NCBI RefSeq assembly: GCF_002007605.1
Contig: NZ_CP019799.1
Coordinates: 186,001-250,000, forward strand
Length of the DNA stretch: 64,000 nt
Origin: Cellvibrio sp. PSBB023
GTDB taxonomy: Bacteria; Pseudomonadota; Gammaproteobacteria; Pseudomonadales; Cellvibrionaceae
Direction of reading: 5' to 3'
This document shows, one piece after another, positions 44,959-51,777 of this stretch (the stretch's first letter is position 1; each line of letters begins with the position of its first letter). The notes below the pieces were generated by a model. The model saw only the letters and a list, made by a program, of their open reading frames with translations. It was not told where the DNA came from and ran no database searches. The position numbers and the translations under genes were made by a program.

Positions 44959-45306
44959 TTATTTATTTAGCTGTAAACCTGTAATTTTTGGAAACCCACC
45001 CAGACAACCATCAACAAAAACGTTTAATTTTTTTCCGGTAGATTGTGCAGTTAGAATCATAGAATATAGTCTATCAACTGTTTTTGGATCTGATGACTCA
45101 AAAGCAGGATCAAATAGATACAAATATTGTGTTGGGGAAGTACTACAACCTTCCGGATCATGAAAATTTTGTTGTGTAACATAAAATCCGTGATATCCTG
45201 GCCGCCAAATTGTGGCATCAACTGCTTGGTTGCCATTTGTCCATGTCGCAGCCTCCGCACAATTAAGTATTAAAACTGACGATACGATTGCCAAAACCTT
45301 TTTCAC
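44959..45306 (-). CDS. Secreted cassette protein, SubB-like pattern (115 aa)
   Basis: This exported protein has a signal peptide (MKKVLAIVSSVLILNCAEA) and starts its mature part with ATWTNGNQAVDA. Then come GYHGFYVTQQNFHDPEGC, YLYLFDP, a helix LYSMILTAQSTGKKLNVFVDGC and a C-terminal strand. It resembles the 111-aa protein at 44458-44793 in length, spacing of the two cysteines and the helix-then-G-K-x-x-V motif. SubB and ArtB toxin B subunits have a comparable start and helix-TGxxV-x-YY pattern, so a sugar-binding OB-type fold is possible but unproven. Its stop touches attC-like site 2; an IS3 element lies just upstream of its start. Confidence 0.62.
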   Translation of the reverse strand: MKKVLAIVSSVLILNCAEAATWTNGNQAVDATIWRPGYHGFYVTQQNFHDPEGCSTSPTQYLYLFDPAFESSDPKTVDRLYSMILTAQSTGKKLNVFVDGCLGGFPKITGLQLNK

Positions 45307-45356
45307 TTCTTTAATCTCCTATTTTTGGTCCTACCCACAAAAAGTAGACACTCTAA

Positions 45357-46223
45357 CTATGCAGCTAGCGCTGCCCTTCGTTCAAACTCAGCGGGTGCCA
45401 CATAACCAATACTGGAGTGTCGGCGCAAGCGATTGTAGAACACTTCAATGTATTCAAAGATACTGGATTTAGCCTCATCAATCGAGTGAAATTGCTGGGT
45501 ATAAATCAACTCTACTTTCAAGCGACTAAAGAAGGATTCCATCGGCGCATTATCCCAACAGTTGCCTTTCCTACTCATACTCGGAGTGGCTCCATGACGC
45601 ACCATAAAATCAATATATTTTTGCGCCCGATATTGAACACCTCGATCAGAGTGGATGATTAGTCCAGGTTGAGTTTCCCGACGTTCAAACGCCATGCGTA
45701 ATGCATTGGTGACCAGCGCCTCTGTCATACCGGTATCCAGCGACCAACCGACAATACTGCGCGAATATAGATCCATTACCGTCGCCAAATAGAGTCACTG
45801 CTTTTCAACCCAGATATACGTAATATCCGTTGTCCACTTCTCATTAGGTTTGTTCGCGCCAAAGCGACGCCAGAGTAGATTCTCTGACACGTTGTGCATC
45901 GTCAAGGCATGGCTTCCATAATTAAACGCCTTACCGTTGTGGGCCTTTAAACCCTGTAGTTTCAGCACATTGGCAACAAAGTTCACTGAACAAGGATAAC
46001 CTATGGCCTGCAACTCTTTGGCGATGCGCGGCGCACCATAGCGGGCTTTGTAAGTCGCATAGGTGTCCATAATCTGACGCTCGCGGCACTCCCGCTTCTG
46101 CTGCCGCTGGCTCTTTTCCCGAACAGCCCAGCGATAAAAGCCACTGCGAGAAACGGACAATACACGGCACATTAGCGTTACCGAAAATGCCTCCAGATGC
46201 TCACGAATTAATGCGTACTTCAC
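45357..46223 (-). pseudogene. IS3-family transposase orfB with in-frame TGA
   Basis: The frame encodes a DDE integrase core of about 288 residues but is cut by TGA at 45795-45797. Upstream: KYALIREHLEAFSVTLMCRVLSVSRSGFYRW and TDITYIWVEKQ (first catalytic Asp in TTDITY). Downstream: LYLATVMDLYSRSIVGW, HSDRGVQY (second Asp), and KGNCWDNAPMESFFSRLKVE (Glu). The interrupted position normally carries Trp in this family (a W-LYLA-V-DLYSR pattern), so a TGG-to-TGA change is likely. The rest of the frame is intact, which suggests a recent event. Confidence 0.85.
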
Positions 46224-46528
46224 TCGTGCTGGTTCGCAAAGTACGCAGCTGCCTTTTTTAAGAAGGCCAACTCTTTTTCAAGCTCTGCATTTCTTCGCTT
46301 TAACTGACGCAGCTCATCACTTTCATTTTTTGAATAATCGACCCCCGCCACCGAATTGAATTGCTTTTCAGAAAGACGGGTAAACTGACGGCGCCAGTTG
46401 TAAATTTGCTGTGCACTAATACCGAGATCCCGCGCTACTGAAGCAGTGGTATTGCCCTCCTGCTCTGCGCGTTTAACGGCTTCGCGGCGAAACTCTTCGG
46501 TATAAGCTTGTGTTTTTTTACGTGCCAT
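46220..46528 (-). CDS. IS3-family transposase orfA
   Basis: This protein of about 102 aa has a helix-turn-helix (TEEFRREAVKRAEQEGNTTASVARDLGISAQQIYNWRRQF) and a leucine-zipper tail (ELRQLKRRNAELEKELAFLKKAAAYF). An AAAAAAG slippery heptamer (minus strand, 46253-46259) lies near the end, at the place where IS3 elements shift -1 to make the OrfAB transposase. It overlaps orfB by 4 bp. Because orfB has a stop, only truncated OrfAB could be made. Confidence 0.88.
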   Translation of the reverse strand: MARKKTQAYTEEFRREAVKRAEQEGNTTASVARDLGISAQQIYNWRRQFTRLSEKQFNSVAGVDYSKNESDELRQLKRRNAELEKELAFLKKAAAYFANQHE

Positions 46529-46594
46529 AGTGAGCACCTCCATATAGGGTTTTCTAACTATACAGGGTGTCTACAATTGGTGGGTAACTCGGCA

Positions 46595-46726
46595 GCCTAA
46601 CGCCGCGTACAACGGCAGTTTGTAAGTCGTAGTTTTGTGGGTTACTTTTGCGCAGCAAAACCACAAAACTGCGACTTACAAACTGTCCAGCGCACGAAGT
46701 GCGCGAGTTGCTACGCTTTGTTATGG
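46595..46726 (-). repeat. attC-like recombination site 3
   Basis: This 132-bp site touches the stop of the 100-aa gene. On the minus strand it begins CCATAAC (R''), L'' GCGTAGCAAC, long central hairpin, L' GTTGTACGC, and ends in GTTAGGC (46601-46595), a perfect match to the R' consensus GTTRRRY. L'' has one base more than L'. It is the best-preserved copy and lies 8 bp from the right end of the IS. Confidence 0.85.
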
Positions 46727-47029
46727 CTATTTTTTGCAGCAAACACACGATTTATTTCTTATTTGTGAATACGCACCACCATAGAATAACCCGCCGCAGT
46801 CACTGCATTTAAAATTTTTAACTAAGTAGTGCCACCCATAAAGAGAAACCAAAGCACCAAGTACAAAAACAATTAAATATACCTCAATCGAAATATCCGT
46901 TGTTGAGCCACCGCCTCGCCGTCTTAGCATTGGAAAGGCTGATAAAAGCCAAGTGATAGCGATGCAAACAAAGGGAATTCCGACCAGCGTGATTGCTATG
47001 AGATTGCCCTTTTCTTGTTTGTTATTCAT
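46727..47029 (-). CDS. Two-helix membrane protein with C-terminal zinc-ribbon cysteines
   Basis: This 100-aa cassette protein has two membrane helices (about 10-30, LIAITLVGIPFVCIAITWLL, and about 50-68, VYLIVFVLGALVSLYGWHYL) and a C-terminal CSDCGG...CVCCKK pair that could bind zinc. I recognise no family. Its stop abuts attC-like site 3 and its start is 45 bp from site 4, the usual compact layout of an integron cassette. Confidence 0.62.
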   Translation of the reverse strand: MNNKQEKGNLIAITLVGIPFVCIAITWLLSAFPMLRRRGGGSTTDISIEVYLIVFVLGALVSLYGWHYLVKNFKCSDCGGLFYGGAYSQIRNKSCVCCKK

Positions 47030-47074
47030 GTTTATTCCTTATGCGATGATTTAGTGATCTTTATTCTTGCGGAG

Positions 47075-47206
47075 CCATAACGCCGTGCTCAACGGCAGTT
47101 TGTAAGTTGTGGTTTTGTGGAATACTTTTGCGCAGCAAAACCACAAAGCCGCGACTTACAAACTGTCCAGCGCACGAAGTGCGCGAGTTGGAGCACTTTG
47201 TTAGGG
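47075..47206 (-). repeat. attC-like recombination site 4
   Basis: This 132-bp site overlaps the stop of the DUF6438 gene. On the minus strand: CCCTAAC (R''), spacer AAAGT, L'' GCTCCAAC, central hairpin with arms around AACCACAA, L' GTTGAGC, spacer, and GTTATGG (R'). The extra C in L'' relative to L' gives the extrahelical base used by integron integrase to choose the strand. Confidence 0.85.
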
Positions 47207-47692
47207 ATTTTGTTTTACCCATTTAGATATTTCAGTAACTTGTTCAATATAATTCGCTAATTCAATAACTTTATCGACCTGTTCAGATTGACAGCCGGTA
47301 TAGGTTGACACAGCCTTCCTTTTATTTTTTATAGATGCCTCTATTAGAATATAGCTGTGATCAGTAGCAGAATAAAAACAACCCCAATTACCGGAGTGCA
47401 GTTTCGATTGCATTTTCAGAAATTTAATGTTTGTTAGCTTTTCTTCAATTGAGGCAACAGACTCTTTAGATAAAATGGCCGATTTTGATCCTTTGACAGA
47501 AACATACTTTAGCCCTTCATAATTTAATTCACCATTCTTCTTAACAACCACAGTGTATATAGGACACTCCCCATAACAAGCACCAGTTTTCATTCTAACT
47601 AAGGTTTCGCTATCAATTGATGGGGTAATTGTGCTGCAAGACACAATAAGAAGGGCCAACAAAACAAATAATAGTTTATTTCCGTAGTTCAT
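47201..47692 (-). CDS. DUF6438-like lipoprotein
   Basis: This 163-aa lipoprotein has signal peptide MNYGNKLLFVLLALLIVSC. The mature part has MKTGACYGECPIYTVVVKKNGELNYEGLKYV, the signature of DUF6438 (C-x-G-x-CP-x-Y with following G-x-x-x-Y-x-G), plus later cysteines in GNWGCF and TGCQSEQVD. The function of the family is unknown. It is the rightmost clear cassette: its stop overlaps attC-like site 4, and a GTTAGGG core-like heptamer on the minus strand (47706-47700) stands 8 bp before its start. Confidence 0.72.
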   Translation of the reverse strand: MNYGNKLLFVLLALLIVSCSTITPSIDSETLVRMKTGACYGECPIYTVVVKKNGELNYEGLKYVSVKGSKSAILSKESVASIEEKLTNIKFLKMQSKLHSGNWGCFYSATDHSYILIEASIKNKRKAVSTYTGCQSEQVDKVIELANYIEQVTEISKWVKQNP

Positions 47693-47770
47693 TTTTACTC
47701 CCTAACAGTTTATTAAATTGCACCAACTATATAACCCGTAGAACGTTATTCCAACTAATTTGGTGTGGTG

Positions 47771-47867
47771 CTGTATAACTCCAAAAGAAGATGAACCTTC
47801 ATTCGATTTAGTCCGTGCTAAATCAAAGGGTTAATTGTCACTCCGAATTAATTATGGAGTTATACAG
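47771..47867. repeat. 97-bp element with 12-bp terminal inverted repeats
   Basis: CTGTATAACTCC (47771-47782) and GGAGTTATACAG (47856-47867) are perfect inverted repeats. Inside is a second hairpin GATTTAG/CTAAATC. There is no coding capacity. It could be a small non-autonomous element or a very divergent recombination site at the edge of the cassette array. Confidence 0.55.
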
Positions 47868-47937
47868 TACAAACAATCTCAATTAGTTACTGCGCTCATT
47901 TGGCTTACTGTCCGCCTTGGGCACACTACCGACCTTC

Positions 47938-47966
47938 GGTGGCTTGCTTCGCGAAGCGCGCCCTAC
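47938..47966. repeat. GTAGG-type palindromic repeat, inverse copy
   Basis: GGTGGCTTGC, TTCGCGAAGC and GCGCCCTAC form the inverse of the repeat at 43275-43302. The two copies bracket the cassette region. Confidence 0.45.
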
Positions 47967-48166
47967 ACAGATATTATTCTTCATGAAAAGTGCTTTGGGC
48001 ACACTGCCGACCTTCAATCTGTTGCGGTTCGTAAACTCACCAGCAACCTACTTTTATTGTGTCATTTATGTGAAATGGGGTTTTCTGAAAGGTAATAGGC
48101 TCGGAGGAAAAGGTCAATTACATAATATAACCAAGGGGGAGTTCGTGGGTTTTTATCTGGCTGGAG

Positions 48167-48205
48167 CCTACAGTTACCAAAAAATCAGAATGTGGTAACT
48201 GTAGG
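48167..48205. repeat. 13-bp inverted repeat next to the transglutaminase gene
   Basis: CCTACAGTTACCA and TGGTAACTGTAGG are perfect inverted repeats with a 13-nt loop. There is no T run on the minus strand, so it is a poor terminator for the operon that ends at 48227, though it may stabilise its 3' end. Confidence 0.5.
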
Positions 48206-48226
48206 TGTCACTAGTGAGGCGGGTAT

Positions 48227-49150
48227 TTAGCCTTGGCTTTGGCTTTGGCTTTGGGTTTGAAAAAAATCTTCTTCGATTCTTCTTACATCTACCGAGACAA
48301 ATAATTGCGGTGAAATGCCGCCGCCGAAGATGACGCCTTTGAGTGGGGTGACATCGGAATAGTCGCGGCCCCAGGCAGTGGTGATGTGTTGTTCGCCGGT
48401 GACTTTGTTGTTGGTGGGGTCAAATTCGTACCAGCCTTCGCCGGGGGAGTAGACGGCGAACCAGGCGTGGGTGGCGTCGGCGCCGATTAATTTTTCCTGG
48501 CCGGGTGCGGGTAGGGTTTCCAAATAGCCGCTGACGTAACGCGCGGGGTAGCCGAGTGAGCGCAGGCAGCCGATGGCGAGGTGGGCGAAGTCCTGGCAGA
48601 CGCCGCGTTTGTGTTTGAGCACATCGGCCAGTGGTGTGGCGACATCGGAAAATTCCGGGTCGTAGGCGAAATCGGTAAATATGCGTTGGGTTAAATCCAT
48701 CACCGCTGATAAAAATGGACGGTCGTCGCTGAATGAGGCGGCGGCATAATCGGCAAGATCCTGATGCTGTTGCACCATGGGGGAGTCGAGCATAAATTCG
48801 CGCGCGCAGAGCGTGTCCCAATCCTTGCTGTGTTGCAGTAAATATTTTACGTAGCTGCAGGGGTTGCCAAAATCCAGGTTGATGCTGGTGCTGCTGTCTT
48901 TGATAGTGATTTCACTGGTGATGCTTACATCCAATTCGCTGTGCGCTTTTTCAATCGAGAATTGTAAAAACTGATTACCAAAATAATCACTGCGATTGGT
49001 ACTGGTGGTTGCCGGTGGTGAGAGTTTGATATCGATAGTGTCTACACGCTGGCGATCAGTAGTGCGCGGCAATACGTAGGCAAGGTTGTAGCAGTGGCTG
49101 ACTGGCAGTGCGTATTGATAGCGAGTGGTATGGCGAATGCGATATTTCAT
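48227..49150 (-). CDS. Transglutaminase-like cysteine peptidase-fold protein
   Basis: This 307-aa protein has a bacterial transglutaminase-like N-terminal domain (MKYRIRHTTRYQYALPVSHCYNLAYVLPR) and a transglutaminase core with catalytic Cys in HKRGVCQDFAHLAIGCLRSLG, His in ADATHAWFAVYSPGEGW and Asp in YEFDPTNN. The start at 49150 matches the family; upstream residues to 49186 do not. The tail ends in QSQSQSQG. It is the last gene of the minus-strand Anbu-associated operon, 10 bp after the ATP-grasp/alpha-E fusion. Such proteins may cleave or form amide bonds in the peptide made by the ATP-grasp partner. Confidence 0.9.
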   Translation of the reverse strand: MKYRIRHTTRYQYALPVSHCYNLAYVLPRTTDRQRVDTIDIKLSPPATTSTNRSDYFGNQFLQFSIEKAHSELDVSITSEITIKDSSTSINLDFGNPCSYVKYLLQHSKDWDTLCAREFMLDSPMVQQHQDLADYAAASFSDDRPFLSAVMDLTQRIFTDFAYDPEFSDVATPLADVLKHKRGVCQDFAHLAIGCLRSLGYPARYVSGYLETLPAPGQEKLIGADATHAWFAVYSPGEGWYEFDPTNNKVTGEQHITTAWGRDYSDVTPLKGVIFGGGISPQLFVSVDVRRIEEDFFQTQSQSQSQG

Positions 49151-49160
49151 GTTGGTCTTC

Positions 49161-51728
49161 CTAGAGCTGCTCTTGCCACTCGGCATTTTTTACCAGGAGT
49201 TGTGGCCCTTCGGTGTGATCAAAGTAGCGCTGACCTATGGCCTTGGCCACTTGCGTCATTAAATACTGCAAGCGCGATAAGAGTTGATCCAGTTCCGTGC
49301 GAATACCATTATGTGTTTTTACCAGCGTGTTTATGTCACTTAGCTTTAATGCGGTAGTCGCTTCCAACAATAATTTATGTTCACTGCTGAGTATTTCGCG
49401 GTCATCGGGCAAGTCGGAAAAATGGTGTTCCAATTCGTTGAGTTGGTAAATAAGTGAGCGCGGATTTTTGCGATTCAGCATTAACATTTCCAGTGCTTGT
49501 TCCAAATGAATGCCATTTTGATAGCGACGGCGATAGGGAATCAGCGCTTCGCTACACAACAAGCTGGATTCGATCAGTGTTTCTTGTTCTATCTCGCCAA
49601 ATTCCGTTGCCAGAAGTGAACGCAAGGTATTAATAATTTGCAGTGCGCGTTCCAGGCGGCGACCCATTTCCATAAAGTGCCAACCATTACCGCGAGTCAT
49701 GCTTTCGTGAATTAATCCGGCGAAGGCAAGCAGGGTGGTAATGAGTGGGGCGAGGGCTTCTTCCGGTGCGGAAAGCGAGCTGGGTTCCAAGGCTAATTTT
49801 AATTGCTCCAGTTCATCGCCAATATCGTTAATCACGCGTTGGGTATCGCTGGAGAGCTGCTCTTTGACTTGTTCGGCGGCTTCAATCATCGCCGTTAAAT
49901 TATTGGCGACACTGCCGAGGCGGCGGCTATCCAGAATGATTGCAATCATTTCCGGTTCAGGGTTCTTGAACAGCTCCGGTTGCAAACTGGTAAAGCCGGG
50001 GTAGGTGGCAGTGACGTGGGTGACGGCACTTAGCAATGTGCGACATACGGCATCGGGCAATTTTTCGGTTTTATTTAATTGAATAAATACCGTGCGCAAT
50101 AAGCGCATGGCAGATTCTGCGCGCTCGGCGTAGCGGCCCATCCAAAATAAATTTTCTACCACGCGGCTGGGCAGTGCACTGCTACCTTCGGTGGATGATT
50201 GCATGTCCAGGGTGCGCAGGCTAATTTGTTTTTCCGGTTCCGAGGCGAGCACCCAGGTGTCTTTGGACACAGAGCCGCGCTGGTTGGAAATAATTTTTTT
50301 ATCCGGGTCCAAGTTTACGCGCGTAAGGCCGCCGGGCATTACCGCGTAAGAACTTTCACTGGCAACCGCGAAGGTACGCAGTACCGATGCACGTGGTTGT
50401 ATTTGCCCCTGATGCCAGGTGGGCGTTTGCGCGCCTGCTACATATTCTTGTGCTGCAAATTGCAGCGGGTTTTTGCGAATACGATTTTGCCAGGCTTGTA
50501 ATTTTTTATCGTCCAGATCCGCGCCGTAGACTTCATACAAACCGGGGCGACGATAGGTAGGTTTAATCAGCAAACTTTTTAAATTGCTGCACACATATTC
50601 CAGATCATCGCTATTACCACACCACCAGGTTTTCACCGAAGGCATTTGTAAATCGCGCCCGAGCAGTGCTTGTGCAACGGCGGGTAAATAACGCAACAGC
50701 GCCGGGTTTTCCAATACGCTGGAGCCGAGTGGATTGGCGATAGCAACATGCCCGAGTCGCGCAACTTCCAGCAGGCCCGGTACGCCCAGACGGGAATCGC
50801 CTTTTAATTCAACTGGGTCGCAATAGACATCATCCACGCGGCGCAAAATTACATCGACCCGTTTTAAACCGTCGAGTGCTTTCATCCACACGTAACTGTT
50901 GCGCACACTTAAATCACCGCCTTGGACTAATTGGAAACCCAAATAGTTGGCGAGGTAGGCGTGCTCAAAATAGGCTTCGTTATAAATACCGGGCGTGAGT
51001 ACTACAATCCGCGCAACGCCACCATTGGGGTTTAAATCCTGCAGGCGTTGGCGCAAGCGGGAAAAAAATAATGACAGGCGGTGCACATGGCTATCGCGAA
51101 ATAAACTGGGGAATACGCGGTTCATGACTGTGCGATTTTCCAGCGCATAACCGGCGCCGGAGGGCGCCTGGGTGCGGTCAGCCATCACGCGCATTTGACC
51201 GTCCTGCGCGCGCACCAGATCGGCACCGTGCACAATTAATTGTTGGGCGCCGGGCAGTTTTATATGTTGGCAGGGGCGTAAAAAACCTTGGTGGGAAAAT
51301 AATAATTCCGGCGGAATTACGCCGCGCCGTATCAGGTTGCGTTCGCCGTAAATATCTTGCAGCAATAAATTAAATAATTCGGCACGTTCAACCAGTGCGG
51401 TTTCTATGCTGCTCCATTCGTCGCTGTGAATTAACAGCGGGATAGGGTTGAGCTGCCAGCTTTGGTTTGCATCGGGTTCATCGTAAATTTTGTAGGTGGC
51501 GCCGTCATCGCGCAGGATGCGACGCGCTTTTTTCTGCCGTTCTTCAATGGCGTCGTGCCCGAGGGTTTGCAAACTGTGCAGCAGGTAGCGCCAATGGGGG
51601 CGAATGCCGCCCTCGGTATCATAGGCTTCATCCACCCCCGCTTGCGGGGATGGATAAGTAAATGCCGTATTACTGCTCATTGTATTGGCCTGATTGTCCA
51701 TAAGCGCGGAAGAGAGGTTCATGATCAT
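49161..51728 (-). CDS. Fused circularly permuted ATP-grasp and alpha-E protein
   Basis: This 855-aa protein joins an ATP-grasp part (about 45-510: VLTPGIYNEAYFEHAYLANYLGFQLVQGGD, DGLKRVDVILRRVDDVYCDP, AVMPGGLTRV, QRGSVSKDTWVL) to an alpha-E part (about 530-835: SRVVENLFWMGRYAERAESAMRLLRTVF, GRRLERALQIINTL). It parallels the two separate proteins at 40067-42502. Where the separate ATP-grasp has the Gly-rich loop ESGGYGM, this one has YRRPGLYEVYG, so ATP binding or chemistry may differ. It lies between the two transglutaminase genes in one operon. Confidence 0.92.
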   Translation of the reverse strand: MIMNLSSALMDNQANTMSSNTAFTYPSPQAGVDEAYDTEGGIRPHWRYLLHSLQTLGHDAIEERQKKARRILRDDGATYKIYDEPDANQSWQLNPIPLLIHSDEWSSIETALVERAELFNLLLQDIYGERNLIRRGVIPPELLFSHQGFLRPCQHIKLPGAQQLIVHGADLVRAQDGQMRVMADRTQAPSGAGYALENRTVMNRVFPSLFRDSHVHRLSLFFSRLRQRLQDLNPNGGVARIVVLTPGIYNEAYFEHAYLANYLGFQLVQGGDLSVRNSYVWMKALDGLKRVDVILRRVDDVYCDPVELKGDSRLGVPGLLEVARLGHVAIANPLGSSVLENPALLRYLPAVAQALLGRDLQMPSVKTWWCGNSDDLEYVCSNLKSLLIKPTYRRPGLYEVYGADLDDKKLQAWQNRIRKNPLQFAAQEYVAGAQTPTWHQGQIQPRASVLRTFAVASESSYAVMPGGLTRVNLDPDKKIISNQRGSVSKDTWVLASEPEKQISLRTLDMQSSTEGSSALPSRVVENLFWMGRYAERAESAMRLLRTVFIQLNKTEKLPDAVCRTLLSAVTHVTATYPGFTSLQPELFKNPEPEMIAIILDSRRLGSVANNLTAMIEAAEQVKEQLSSDTQRVINDIGDELEQLKLALEPSSLSAPEEALAPLITTLLAFAGLIHESMTRGNGWHFMEMGRRLERALQIINTLRSLLATEFGEIEQETLIESSLLCSEALIPYRRRYQNGIHLEQALEMLMLNRKNPRSLIYQLNELEHHFSDLPDDREILSSEHKLLLEATTALKLSDINTLVKTHNGIRTELDQLLSRLQYLMTQVAKAIGQRYFDHTEGPQLLVKNAEWQEQL

Positions 51729-51777
51729 CAGTTGTTGTTATGAATATGGCCTCGATTGTAACCCTATTCACCTCGCT

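Larger units (their letters stand above)
45332..46586 (-). mobile_element. IS3-family insertion sequence, about 1.25 kb
   Basis: The element holds orfA (46528-46220) and orfB (46223-45357) on the minus strand. Imperfect inverted ends are visible: TACCCAC-N5-GTAGACAC on the left and, read on the opposite strand, the same two blocks on the right (46567-46586). No clear target duplication is seen, so the exact ends may be a few bases off. It sits inside a cassette, upstream of the 115-aa gene. orfB contains an in-frame stop, so the copy is probably no longer autonomous. Confidence 0.82.
47693..48226. other. Gene-free stretch at the right edge of the cassette array
   Basis: This 534-bp stretch has no convincing gene. 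It holds a GTTAGGG core-like site (47700-47706), the 97-bp inverted-repeat element, a directly repeated block (TTGGGCACACTRCCGACCTTC near 47917 and 47997), a GTAGG-type palindrome (47938-47966) and a 13-bp inverted repeat at 48167-48205. It looks like an accumulation of small repeats between the cassettes and the transglutaminase gene. Confidence 0.6.

Noticed and set aside
45357..46223. TGA in IS3 orfB as a selenocysteine or programmed readthrough codon
   Set aside because: No selenocysteine element is visible and the family normally has Trp here; a nonsense mutation is simpler.
46554..46748. Minus-strand open frame near the right end of the IS
   Set aside because: It lies almost entirely within the IS end and attC-like site 3, so it is a frame through repeat DNA.
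47835..48095. Plus-strand 86-codon open frame in the gap before the transglutaminase gene
   Set aside because: It reads through the direct repeats and the GTAGG palindrome, has no ribosome site and no protein-like composition.
42500..48230. CRISPR array suggested by regularly spaced repeats
   Set aside because: The repeats are about 130 bp, hairpin-rich and separated by genes, not short repeats with uniform spacers.
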